From Nitrospirota bacterium (GTDB lineage: Bacteria; Nitrospirota; Thermodesulfovibrionia; Thermodesulfovibrionales; UBA6898): 7,665 bases of DNA. The stretch lies in the NCBI GenBank assembly GCA_029858145.1, contig JAOUFP010000121.1, positions 1-7,665 on the forward strand, written 5' to 3'. The position numbers and the translations under genes were made by a program. The number at the start of each line of letters is the position of its first letter. The stretch's first letter is position 1. A model generated the notes under the pieces. It had not been told where the DNA came from, searched no databases, and worked only from the letters and a program-made list of their open reading frames with translations. This document shows, piece by piece, positions 1-6,579 of the stretch.

Positions 1-2
1 CT

Positions 3-20
3 GAAGGGAACCGCTTGTGA
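3..20 (+). CDS. 3' end of an upstream gene (possibly the partner sensor kinase), partial
   Basis: Frame 3 is open from the window edge to a TGA at 18-20, giving the tail E-G-N-R-L. This TGA overlaps the GTG start of the response regulator in a GTGA arrangement, typical of translationally coupled genes. NtrC-type regulators are often encoded directly after their histidine kinase, so a kinase is the natural guess. Only five codons are visible, so identity cannot be read. Frame 1 is also open to a TGA at 25-27 and is the alternative; frame 2 is closed at once. Confidence 0.3.
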   Translation, partial: EGNRL

Positions 21-1387
21 CACATGATAAAGAAAGACGGATCCCCCTGGCCCTGATTGTCGATGACGACCGGAACATCCGTACGGTCCTCAAGGGGATG
101 CTCGAAGAATCGGGGTTCAGCGTAATGACCTCTCAGAACGTGGAGGAGGCGTTGCCGATCATCGTGGAACAGGACCTGGATCTCGTCATCACCGACCTGA
201 AGATGCCCGGGAAAAGCGGGATGGACCTCCTTGCCGAATGCCGCGGACTGAAGCCGGCCGTACCCGTGATCATGGTTACCGCGTTCGGAGACGTCGAGGC
301 CGCGGTCTCCGCCATAAAGAGGGGAGCATATGATTTTATTACCAAGCCCTTTGATGAAGATGAACTGCTGAATGTGATCAAAAAGGCCCTTTCAGAATCC
401 CGCAAGAACAGGGAACTGGTGTCAGCGTATTTCGGTAGGGAGGAAGCGCCGCTCCATGACATAATCGGAAGGTCAGACACAATTAAGGAAGTGCTGCGGA
501 CTGTCCGGAAAGTAGCGCGGACCGATTCAACCGTCCTCATCACCGGTGAAACAGGTGTGGGCAAGGAACTGATAGCCAGGGCTATCCATACTGAAAGCCA
601 CCGCCGTGATCAGCCCTTTATCAAGGTGAACTGCGCAGCCATTCCGGACCTCCTCCTTGAAAGCGAGCTTTTTGGATATGAAAGGGGGGCTTTTACCGGT
701 GCGGTGACCAGTAAACCGGGGAGGTTCGAGATTGCCCATAAGGGGAGTCTCTTCCTTGACGAGATAGGGGACATGTCCCTTCACCTCCAGGCCAAGTTGC
801 TGAGCGCCCTCCAGAACCGGTCCTTCGAGAGGGTGGGCGGAGTCAAAACGATCAGAGTGGATATGCGAATCATCGCAGCCACAAATAAGGACCTGCAGGA
901 GGCTATGCGGGCCGGTGCATTCAGGCAGGACCTCTTCTATCGGCTCAATGTTGTCCCTGTGCGTATTCCCCCGCTCAGGGAAAGGCTTGAGGATATCTTT
1001 CCGCTGACGGACAATCTGGTCCGGAAGTTCGGTTCCAGGAACCGGAAAACCATAACCGGAGTTTCTCCCCAAGTCATGGAGGCCTTCAGCGGCTATGATT
1101 GGCCGGGCAATATAAGAGAACTGGAAAATGTGGTAGAACGAATGGTCGTGATGGCGGATGCGGATACACTCGGAACCGATCTCCTTCCCGATGAGATCAG
1201 GGGAACGGCCCGGACAGGTGAATCCTTCAGAAAAAGGATCGAAAGCATTTCCCGCCTTACCGAAAAACAGATGATAATAGATGCCTTGGAGAAGACCGGC
1301 CAGAACCGGACAAAGGCGGCTGAACTTCTCGGTATCAGCCGCCGCACCATCCAGAACAAAATAAAAGAATACGGCCTGCAGGCTTAA
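17..1387 (+). CDS. Sigma-54-dependent response regulator, NtrC family (REC-AAA+-Fis HTH)
   Basis: Cytoplasmic two-component activator of sigma-54 RNA polymerase, 456 residues, the usual full length for the family. The receiver domain spans about 11-125: acidic residues D16-D18, phosphoacceptor D60 in VITDLKMPG, T88 and K110. The AAA+ domain spans about 145-385: Walker A GETGVGKE at 177-184, the sigma-54-contacting GAFTGA loop at 224-229, Walker B LFLDEIG at 245-251, and FRQDLFYRLNV at 302-312 in the arginine-finger region. A Fis-type helix-turn-helix lies at about 427-450 (TKAAELLGISRRTIQNKIK). The GTG start is supported by GAAGGGA at 3-9 with 7 bases of spacing and by the overlap with an upstream stop. 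All residues needed for phosphorylation, ATP hydrolysis and sigma-54 contact are present, so it should be active. No ligand-specific domain is present, so the signal comes from a kinase not seen here. The likely target is the fused activase gene downstream (inference). Confidence 0.96.
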   Translation: MTHDKERRIPLALIVDDDRNIRTVLKGMLEESGFSVMTSQNVEEALPIIVEQDLDLVITDLKMPGKSGMDLLAECRGLKPAVPVIMVTAFGDVEAAVSAIKRGAYDFITKPFDEDELLNVIKKALSESRKNRELVSAYFGREEAPLHDIIGRSDTIKEVLRTVRKVARTDSTVLITGETGVGKELIARAIHTESHRRDQPFIKVNCAAIPDLLLESELFGYERGAFTGAVTSKPGRFEIAHKGSLFLDEIGDMSLHLQAKLLSALQNRSFERVGGVKTIRVDMRIIAATNKDLQEAMRAGAFRQDLFYRLNVVPVRIPPLRERLEDIFPLTDNLVRKFGSRNRKTITGVSPQVMEAFSGYDWPGNIRELENVVERMVVMADADTLGTDLLPDEIRGTARTGESFRKRIESISRLTEKQMIIDALEKTGQNRTKAAELLGISRRTIQNKIKEYGLQA

Positions 1388-1436
1388 CTGTGAAAATAAT
1401 TTCGCACTCTGCATATTAAACTGTGCAAAAAATTTC
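1386..1436 (+). repeat. Pair of 18-base direct repeats, candidate activator binding sites
   Basis: AACTGTGAAAATAATTTC at 1386-1403 and AACTGTGCAAAAAATTTC at 1419-1436 differ at only two of 18 positions and repeat at 33 bases, about three helical turns, so they face the same side of the DNA. The first overlaps the regulator's stop codon. They lie roughly 90-140 bases upstream of the sigma-54-like -24 element, the distance at which NtrC-type enhancers usually sit. The A/T-rich core with flanking GTG suggests a protein site. The binding role is inference. Confidence 0.45.
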
Positions 1437-1523
1437 CATTTCAAAAGATAGCTGCGTCCCAAGCGCAAAATAATCTTCAGTAATTACAATAAGTTATCGA
1501 ATTTATCCGTGGATATTTTGAAC

Positions 1524-1539
1524 TGGCACAATGCTTGAA
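1524..1539 (+). promoter_or_regulatory. Sigma-54-like -24/-12 promoter of the fused activase operon
   Basis: TGGCACAATGCTTGAA matches the consensus TGGCACG-N4-TTGCA in both blocks with correct spacing (GG, ten bases, then G). The -24 block is perfect up to its last base. The -12 block reads TTGA instead of TTGC, a mismatch at a normally strong position, so activity is not certain. Transcription would start near 1550, leaving a leader of about 147 bases before the TTG at 1697. The sigma-54 activator gene immediately upstream makes this candidate more credible. Confidence 0.5.
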
Positions 1540-1577
1540 ATATACAGGGAGGATGCAGGTAATAAACGTAAAAACTA

Positions 1578-1629
1578 CAGTTGGCAGAGTGTGTTGAGCG
1601 TTTTTAGCGAAAGACAGCACTGGCAACTG
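1578..1629 (+). repeat. Inverted repeat in the predicted mRNA leader
   Basis: CAGTTGGCAG at 1578-1587 pairs with CTGGCAACTG at 1620-1629 with one mismatch across ten positions, enclosing a 32-base loop. If transcription starts near 1550 the structure would form in the 5' leader of the fused activase mRNA. No U-tract follows the second arm, so it is not a simple terminator. It could be a leader structure or a protein operator. A short tandem duplication, GAATAGA twice, lies just after it at 1632-1645. Confidence 0.35.
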
Positions 1630-1680
1630 CCGAATAGAGAATAGAGGTTTTTGTAGGGTACTTTCTAAATCCGTATTTTC

Positions 1681-1699
1681 GAAAGGAATACAAAAATTG
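1681..1699 (+). promoter_or_regulatory. Ribosome binding site that fixes a TTG start
   Basis: GAAAGGA at 1681-1687 lies 9 bases before TTG at 1697-1699. No in-frame ATG or GTG occurs nearby upstream, and the first beta-strand of the activase fold (FIGLDAGS) starts at residue 3, so the TTG gives a complete domain with no surplus residues. Confidence 0.75.
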
Positions 1700-4600
1700 A
1701 AATTCATAGGACTTGATGCAGGATCAGTAAGTGTAAAACTTGTTGCGCTCGATCATAATGGCAGCATACTTCGCAGCCTTTACCAGAGACATAAGGGGCA
1801 GTCCCTCCCTGTCGCCCTTGAAATGTTAAAGACAGTCGAAATCCTGGAGTCGGAATTCAAGAGTAAGAATTTCTCTCTTTCTCTTACAGGGTCTGCCGGG
1901 AGATTATTAGGAAACATACTTGGCATAGAACCTGTGAACGAGGTCGTTGCATACGCTTACGCCACCCGGAAGCTCTATCCGCACATCAGAACTATCATAG
2001 AACTCGGGGGAGAAGACTCAAAGCTGATCATCCTCGGGGACGATTCTTACAGTATCAAAGATTTTCATATGAATTCCGTATGCGCTGCGGGCACAGGCTC
2101 TTTCCTGGACCAGCAGGCTGAACGGCTCCGCTTGTCCATCGAGGAATTCAGCGAACTCGGCCTGAAGTCCGGGCGGCCGCCGAGGATTGCCGGCCGGTGC
2201 AGTGTGTTTGCAAAATCAGACATGATCCATCTGCAGCAGATAGCAACACCTGTCGAAGATATCGTGGCAGGGCTATGTTTTGCTGTGGCAAGGAATTTCA
2301 AGGGCTCCATTGCACGGGGCAGGGAACTGGCCTTCCCGGTCTCTTTCCAGGGAGGCGTCGCTGCAAACAAGGGGATGATACGGGCCTTCAAGGAAATCTT
2401 CGGGCTTGCGGAACTCTTTGTGCCTGCGGAGTTTGCGCTTATGGGCGCAATCGGGGCCGCATTAAAGGACATGGAGGAAATCCAGGGGGCAGAAACCGGA
2501 GGGCAGAGAGCAATGGGCAAAGAGCAGAGTGCAACAAATATAGAACAGATTAGTGAGTTTGATCTGCAAGAGCTTGAGGATTTTATAAATTCTGGCAAGC
2601 CGTCTGAAAAAGGATACAGTCCTCTCGTCCACGCGGGCGACGATTTTATTGAAAGACATATGTCAAAACATGAATCGTTTCACGACTGTAGTGACCATTC
2701 ACGACTCATGGCTGACGAATCACCGCCTTTAAAGGCTTTTCTCGGGGTAGACATCGGCTCCATAAGTACAAACCTGGCTGTAATAGATGAATCCTGCAAA
2801 TTGATCGCAAAACGTTATCTAATGACAGCAGGCAGGCCTATCGAGGCGGTCAGGCAGGGACTTGAGGAGATATTCAGGGAAGTAGGCGACAGAATAGAGA
2901 TAGCAGGCGTCGGCACAACAGGCTCGGGGAGGTACATGATAGCCGACTATATAGGAGCTGATATCGTCAAAAATGAGATCACCGCGCAGGCAACTGCTGC
3001 TGCCTTTATTGATCAGGAGGTAGATACCATATTTGAGATCGGCGGTCAGGATTCCAAATTTATCTCCCTCAAAAACGGTGTGATCGTGGATTTTGAAATG
3101 AACAAGGCCTGCGCTGCCGGGACTGGATCCTTTCTTGAGGAACAGGCTGAAAAGCTGGGCATATCCATAAAGGGAGAATTTCAGGAATCCGCATTTTGGT
3201 CCCGGAACCCGTGCAGACTTGGCGAGAGGTGCACTGTCTTTATGGAAAACTCCCTCATGTCAAACCTCCAGTCAGGCACTGACAAAAAAGACCTGCTTGC
3301 AGGCCTTGCCTATTCTATAGTGCAGAATTATATCAACAGGGTTGTCTGCAAAAGACCTATAGGCAACAGGATATTCTTCCAGGGCGGTGTTGCGTTTAAT
3401 AAATCAGTTGTAGCTGCCTTTGAAAAATACCTCGGCAGGGAGGTCATTGTGCCTCCGGACCACGACGTGACCGGCGCCATCGGCATGGCCTTGATAGCTA
3501 TGAAGCATATGAAAGACAATAAATTGTCTGCAGGGGCGGGACGGCGCCTCGCCCATCCTCGGAAAGCGGGAAACGAAACTATCTCAACCGCCACTAATTT
3601 TAAGGGTTTTGTGCTTCTGCAGAGGCCCTATGATATATCATCTTTTGAATGCAAAGCATGTTCGAACGTCTGCGAGATAAACAAGATCAGGATCGAAGGC
3701 GAAAAGGCCCATCTCTTTTACGGCGGACGGTGTGAAAAATATGATGTCAAGAAAAAGAAGCCTGAAAATAAAATTCCGGACCTCTTCGCCTTCAGGACCG
3801 AAATGCTCTGGAAGGCACATAAAGCATACAGTTCAAAGTCAGGGGGCGGGGACTCTACAAACTCAACGATCCCAATGAACTCAATAAAGATCGGGATACC
3901 TTACATCTTCTACTTCCATGATTTTCTTCCCTTCTGGGCCACTCTTCTATGGGAGCTTGGGTTTGAGGTAGAGGTGTCTCCGGAAACCGACAGGCATATC
4001 ATAGATATCGGGATGGAGACGATCTTGGCAGAAACATGTTTCCCTGTAAAGACCGCCCACGGCCATATCAAATATCTCATGGACAAAGGGATTGACTCGA
4101 TATTGATTCCGAGTTTCGTAAACCTGAACAAGGCCCACGACCCCTTTGACACTGGGTATGCTTGTCCCTATACACAGACAATACCCTATTTGGCAAAAAC
4201 AGCTTTTCAGAACATAAAAGCCCTTACCCCTCTTGTTGACATGAACCAGGACGAGGCTTTTCTTATAAAAGAGCTGAAGCGGGTACTCAGTCCCTACCGC
4301 ATACGGACTGCTCAGATCTCCAGTGCCTTCAGGGCAGCTCAGTCCGAACAGGAAAATTTCATTAAGGCCATAAAGGACAAAGGGGATGAGGTCACTGCCT
4401 CGCTGAATAGACGGGCTGTTGTTATTGTAGGAAGGGCTTACAATTCCTTTGACAAGGGAGTAAATCTCAATATCCCGAAGAAACTGGCGGATCTCGGAGT
4501 AATATCCCTGCCCATGGATTTCCTTCCGTTAGAAAGCTCCGCGGTGAAGCAGGATTGGCCGAATATGTACTGGAGGGCAGGACAGAGGATACTCAGCGCT

Positions 4601-6106
4601 GCAAAGTTCATAAGGTCAAACCCCCTGCTTCACGCTGTGTATATCGGAAACTTTTCCTGCGGGCCGGACTCTTTCATTATAAAATTTTTTGAGGAAGAGA
4701 TGTATGGGAAGCCCTATCTTCACCTTGAGCTTGACGCTCACAGCGCTGATGCAGGAGCCATCACCAGGTGTGAGGCCTTCCTGGACAGCATAGAAAATTC
4801 AAAAGAAGGAATGAGCGGTCCGGAAAAGCTGTACAGGAAAAAAAGCAACTGTCATTTCTCGGGTGAAAGGACGGTTTTCATCCCTCATATGTCTGACCAT
4901 GCCTTTGCCATTGCCGGGGCATTCGAATACTGCGGCAGGAAAGCTGAGGTACTCCCCGAGTCTTCAGGTGAGACAGTGGATTTAGGAAAAAAATACGTCT
5001 CAGGCAAGGAGTGTTATCCCTGCGCTGTTACCACTGGCGACATGATAAAAAAAATCATGGAGCCCGGCTTTGATCCTGACAAATCCGCCTTCTTCATGCC
5101 TTCCGGGGCAGGCCCCTGCAGGTTCGGTCAATATAATGTATTCCACCGCCTTGTGATAGAAGACCTGCGGCTTGACAATCTGCCTGTTTTTTCCCCTAAT
5201 CAGGACGAAAAATTCTACGAGCAACTGAAAATTGCAGGCAAGGATTTTGCGCTGAGGTCATGGAAGGGCGTAACTGCTATCGGGCTGCTTCAAAAATGCC
5301 TGCATCAGACCAGACCTTATGAAAAAGAAAAAAATGTTTCTGACGAGATCTATGCCATGTACCTTGCAAAGACTTACGACTCTTTGCGAGGTGCTGACGG
5401 GGGCCTGGATGCAGTCCTAAAAAAAGCAAGGGTCGCTTTCGAAAATATCCCCAGAAATAAGGACAAAAAACCTCTCATCGGCATCGTAGGTGAAATTTTT
5501 GTGAGATCAAACAGGTTTTCGAATGAAGATCTGGCAAGAAAGGTCGAGGCTGTCGGGGGCGAGGCCTATCTTGCGCCGGTCGAAGAATGGATATATTACA
5601 CTAACTTCATGTCACTGCGGAGGGCTTTGATAAAAAAAGACTGGTCTGGCATGGTTACTCTTCTGTCAAATAGGTTCTTTCAAAAGAGGATAGAGCACAA
5701 ATTTGAACGCTATTTTGCTGGGTTCTTAAAAAGCCTGCAAGAAGCAGACACCAGGGAGACATTAGATAAGGCAAGTCCGTATATCCACCCCTCCTTCGAA
5801 GGTGAGGCTATCCTCAGTATAGGCAAAAGCATTGAGTTGATTGAAAAAGGAGCATCCGGCATTATCAATGCGATGCCCTTCGGATGCATGCCAGGGACCA
5901 TAGTCAGCGGTTTAATGCGCGGGCTCAAGAGAGAGTACGGTGTCCCATTCCTGAGTATCCCTTATGACGGGACGGAATCTCTGACAACGGAAATTCAGCT
6001 TGAGGCCTTTATGGACCAGGCAAAATCAAAATTTGCACAGTTGGGGGGTTACCAAAGATTTGCCAGAAAGGAGAAACTCATAAAAAGGATGGTCCGGAAT
6101 GATTAA
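1697..6106 (+). CDS. Fused acyl-CoA dehydratase activase / HgdAB-like Fe-S protein (COG1924 x2 + COG3580/COG3581 type)
   Basis: A 1469-residue cytoplasmic protein. Activase domain 1 (about 1-256): phosphate motif LDAGSVSVKL, GGEDSK at 104-109, cluster cysteines C129 (CAAGTGSFLDQQA) and C168 (GRCSVF), FQGGVAANKG at 217-226. Activase domain 2 (about 347-602): VDIGSISTNL, GTTGSGR at 406-412, GGQDSK at 449-454, C472, C512, FQGGVAFNK at 561-569. Next comes a cysteine region: C652, C655, C659, C679. Two HgdAB-like modules follow: about 728-1035 with C781, C823, C988, and about 1057-1446 with C1106, C1141, C1397. In known relatives (HgdC, BadFG/BcrAD) the activase hydrolyses ATP and passes a low-potential electron from a [4Fe-4S] cluster held between two subunits to a dehydratase or reductase. 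Here donor pair and acceptor pair share one chain; the substrate is unknown. Fused proteins of this size are known but poorly characterised. No frameshift or premature stop is visible. Confidence 0.92.
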   Translation: MKFIGLDAGSVSVKLVALDHNGSILRSLYQRHKGQSLPVALEMLKTVEILESEFKSKNFSLSLTGSAGRLLGNILGIEPVNEVVAYAYATRKLYPHIRTIIELGGEDSKLIILGDDSYSIKDFHMNSVCAAGTGSFLDQQAERLRLSIEEFSELGLKSGRPPRIAGRCSVFAKSDMIHLQQIATPVEDIVAGLCFAVARNFKGSIARGRELAFPVSFQGGVAANKGMIRAFKEIFGLAELFVPAEFALMGAIGAALKDMEEIQGAETGGQRAMGKEQSATNIEQISEFDLQELEDFINSGKPSEKGYSPLVHAGDDFIERHMSKHESFHDCSDHSRLMADESPPLKAFLGVDIGSISTNLAVIDESCKLIAKRYLMTAGRPIEAVRQGLEEIFREVGDRIEIAGVGTTGSGRYMIADYIGADIVKNEITAQATAAAFIDQEVDTIFEIGGQDSKFISLKNGVIVDFEMNKACAAGTGSFLEEQAEKLGISIKGEFQESAFWSRNPCRLGERCTVFMENSLMSNLQSGTDKKDLLAGLAYSIVQNYINRVVCKRPIGNRIFFQGGVAFNKSVVAAFEKYLGREVIVPPDHDVTGAIGMALIAMKHMKDNKLSAGAGRRLAHPRKAGNETISTATNFKGFVLLQRPYDISSFECKACSNVCEINKIRIEGEKAHLFYGGRCEKYDVKKKKPENKIPDLFAFRTEMLWKAHKAYSSKSGGGDSTNSTIPMNSIKIGIPYIFYFHDFLPFWATLLWELGFEVEVSPETDRHIIDIGMETILAETCFPVKTAHGHIKYLMDKGIDSILIPSFVNLNKAHDPFDTGYACPYTQTIPYLAKTAFQNIKALTPLVDMNQDEAFLIKELKRVLSPYRIRTAQISSAFRAAQSEQENFIKAIKDKGDEVTASLNRRAVVIVGRAYNSFDKGVNLNIPKKLADLGVISLPMDFLPLESSAVKQDWPNMYWRAGQRILSAAKFIRSNPLLHAVYIGNFSCGPDSFIIKFFEEEMYGKPYLHLELDAHSADAGAITRCEAFLDSIENSKEGMSGPEKLYRKKSNCHFSGERTVFIPHMSDHAFAIAGAFEYCGRKAEVLPESSGETVDLGKKYVSGKECYPCAVTTGDMIKKIMEPGFDPDKSAFFMPSGAGPCRFGQYNVFHRLVIEDLRLDNLPVFSPNQDEKFYEQLKIAGKDFALRSWKGVTAIGLLQKCLHQTRPYEKEKNVSDEIYAMYLAKTYDSLRGADGGLDAVLKKARVAFENIPRNKDKKPLIGIVGEIFVRSNRFSNEDLARKVEAVGGEAYLAPVEEWIYYTNFMSLRRALIKKDWSGMVTLLSNRFFQKRIEHKFERYFAGFLKSLQEADTRETLDKASPYIHPSFEGEAILSIGKSIELIEKGASGIINAMPFGCMPGTIVSGLMRGLKREYGVPFLSIPYDGTESLTTEIQLEAFMDQAKSKFAQLGGYQRFARKEKLIKRMVRND
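2487..2528 (+). repeat. Three 14-base imperfect tandem repeats inside the activase linker
   Basis: Three units begin GGGCA: GGGCAGAAACCGGA (2487-2500), GGGCAGAGAGCAAT (2501-2514) and GGGCAAAGAGCAGA (2515-2528), with a decayed fourth unit starting GTGCAAC. They encode residues of about 264-278 in the linker between the two activase domains. One unit is not a multiple of three, but three units are 42 bases, so the frame is kept. The purine-rich text differs from the surrounding domain-coding DNA. Confidence 0.6.
3534..3554 (+). repeat. GC-rich hairpin inside the second linker of the fused gene
   Basis: GGGCG at 3534-3538 and CGCCC at 3550-3554 form a 5-base stem around an 11-base loop that itself contains the palindrome GGCGCC. 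It encodes residues of about 613-620, in a basic stretch (AGAGRRLAHPRKAG) between the second activase domain and the cysteine region. It is much more GC-rich than the coding DNA on either side. It may be a small dispersed palindrome that landed in a tolerant linker, which one copy cannot prove. Confidence 0.35.
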
Positions 6107-6425
6107 GAAAAGTGTTATTTGGTTCCTGGTATTGGCTTTTCTCAATTTTCAACTCGTATCTGATTTCGTTTTTGCTGATTCAGGTTTTGCTAATGTTGGC
6201 CATATGGGTGGCCCATCGGGTGGTGAGGTGGTTGCAGCCGTCATTGTAGGCGTAATAGTTATAGGTTTAATTGTTTTTGGCGTAAGTAAATCATTAAAAA
6301 AGACGGATGCCCAGAGCGAACAGCCTCAAGACCAAAAGGAGAACCCACCCAGAGGTCGAAACTTTCAACAGTCCGATGAACAGCCCCTTACTCCATCGGG
6401 CCAGTTTGCGGTTCTCAGTTGGTGA
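6099..6425 (+). CDS. Small membrane protein with signal peptide, function unknown
   Basis: I do not recognise a named family for this 108-residue protein. Residues 1-26 form a signal peptide: K3-K4, a hydrophobic core IWFLVLAFLNF, and a likely cleavage site FVFA before D27. A glycine-rich stretch (GHMGGPSGGE, 34-43) leads into one transmembrane helix at about 44-62. Basic residues after it (K64, K67, K68) predict a cytoplasmic tail. The tail at 69-108 is polar, rich in Q, E and P, and probably disordered, ending in hydrophobic FAVLSW. The ATG overlaps the last 8 bases of the fused activase gene, and AAAAAGGA at 6082-6089, inside that gene, supplies the ribosome binding site at 9 bases spacing. 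The two genes are thus very probably cotranscribed and translationally coupled. A role tied to the activase, such as membrane anchoring, is speculation. Confidence 0.75.
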   Translation: MIKKSVIWFLVLAFLNFQLVSDFVFADSGFANVGHMGGPSGGEVVAAVIVGVIVIGLIVFGVSKSLKKTDAQSEQPQDQKENPPRGRNFQQSDEQPLTPSGQFAVLSW

Positions 6426-6456
6426 GGGGTGTGAGTCTTTAAGGTGGTCATGGAGA

Positions 6457-6478
6457 CGAGAGGCTTTAAGCCTTTTTG
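6457..6478 (+). terminator. Weak Rho-independent terminator candidate
   Basis: AGGC at 6461-6464 and GCCT at 6470-6473 form a four-base GC-rich stem with a TTTAA loop, followed by a run of T residues ending at 6476; wobble and A-T pairs at the base could lengthen the stem slightly. It lies some 30-50 bases after the small membrane protein and before the EEP gene, as expected for an operon end. The short stem makes it doubtful. Confidence 0.35.
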
Positions 6479-6484
6479 TACGAT

Positions 6485-6504
6485 AAAGGAGGTTTCAATT
6501 GTAG
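6485..6504 (+). other. Orphan Shine-Dalgarno sequence with a TTG-TAG start-stop
   Basis: AAAGGAGG at 6485-6492 is an almost ideal ribosome binding site. At a proper 6-base spacing it is followed by TTG (6499-6501) and immediately by TAG (6502-6504), so no peptide longer than one residue would be made. No longer reading frame fits this site. It may be a decayed gene start, a start-stop element upstream of the EEP gene, or chance. The rest of 6426-6579 shows nothing else I can support. Confidence 0.25.
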
Positions 6505-6579
6505 GGAGATGAGAGTTCAGTCAGGCTGTTAATGAGGGAGTTCAAACGCATCAAGAAAATCAATCCACAGGAGGGACTT

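Noticed and set aside
1374..1383. Perfect palindrome GCCTGCAGGC at the end of the regulator gene, as a terminator
   Set aside because: It lies inside the last codons, leaves no realistic loop, and has no T-run after it.
527..1468. Long reverse-strand open frame of 313 codons opposite the response regulator
   Set aside because: It is the antisense shadow of a strongly conserved coding region; its translation has no recognisable motif, and the + strand frame carries every expected NtrC motif.
1581..1598. Second TGGCA-type sigma-54 promoter candidate after the one at 1524
   Set aside because: The block spacing is one base too long and the -24 block is poorer (TGGCAGA); it also lies within the inverted repeat.
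2065..2598. Reverse-strand open frame of 177 codons opposite the first activase domain
   Set aside because: The + strand frame has the conserved activase cysteines and nucleotide motifs here; the reverse translation is low-complexity and serine/alanine-rich, as expected for a shadow.
3830..3884. Repeated AACTCAA (3860-3866 and 3878-3884) in a Ser/Gly/Asn-rich linker
   Set aside because: Seven bases twice in a low-complexity linker before the first HgdAB-like module is well within chance.
1697..6106. Possibility that the 1469-codon gene is an assembly artefact joining separate genes
   Set aside because: The frame is continuous with no internal ribosome binding site or start at the domain junctions, and fused activases of about 1400-1500 residues are a known protein type.
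6532..6579. In-frame ATG at 6532 as an alternative start for the EEP gene
   Set aside because: It has no good ribosome binding site, and it would put 16 charged or polar residues ahead of a textbook signal peptide, while the ATG at 6580 follows AGGAGGG.
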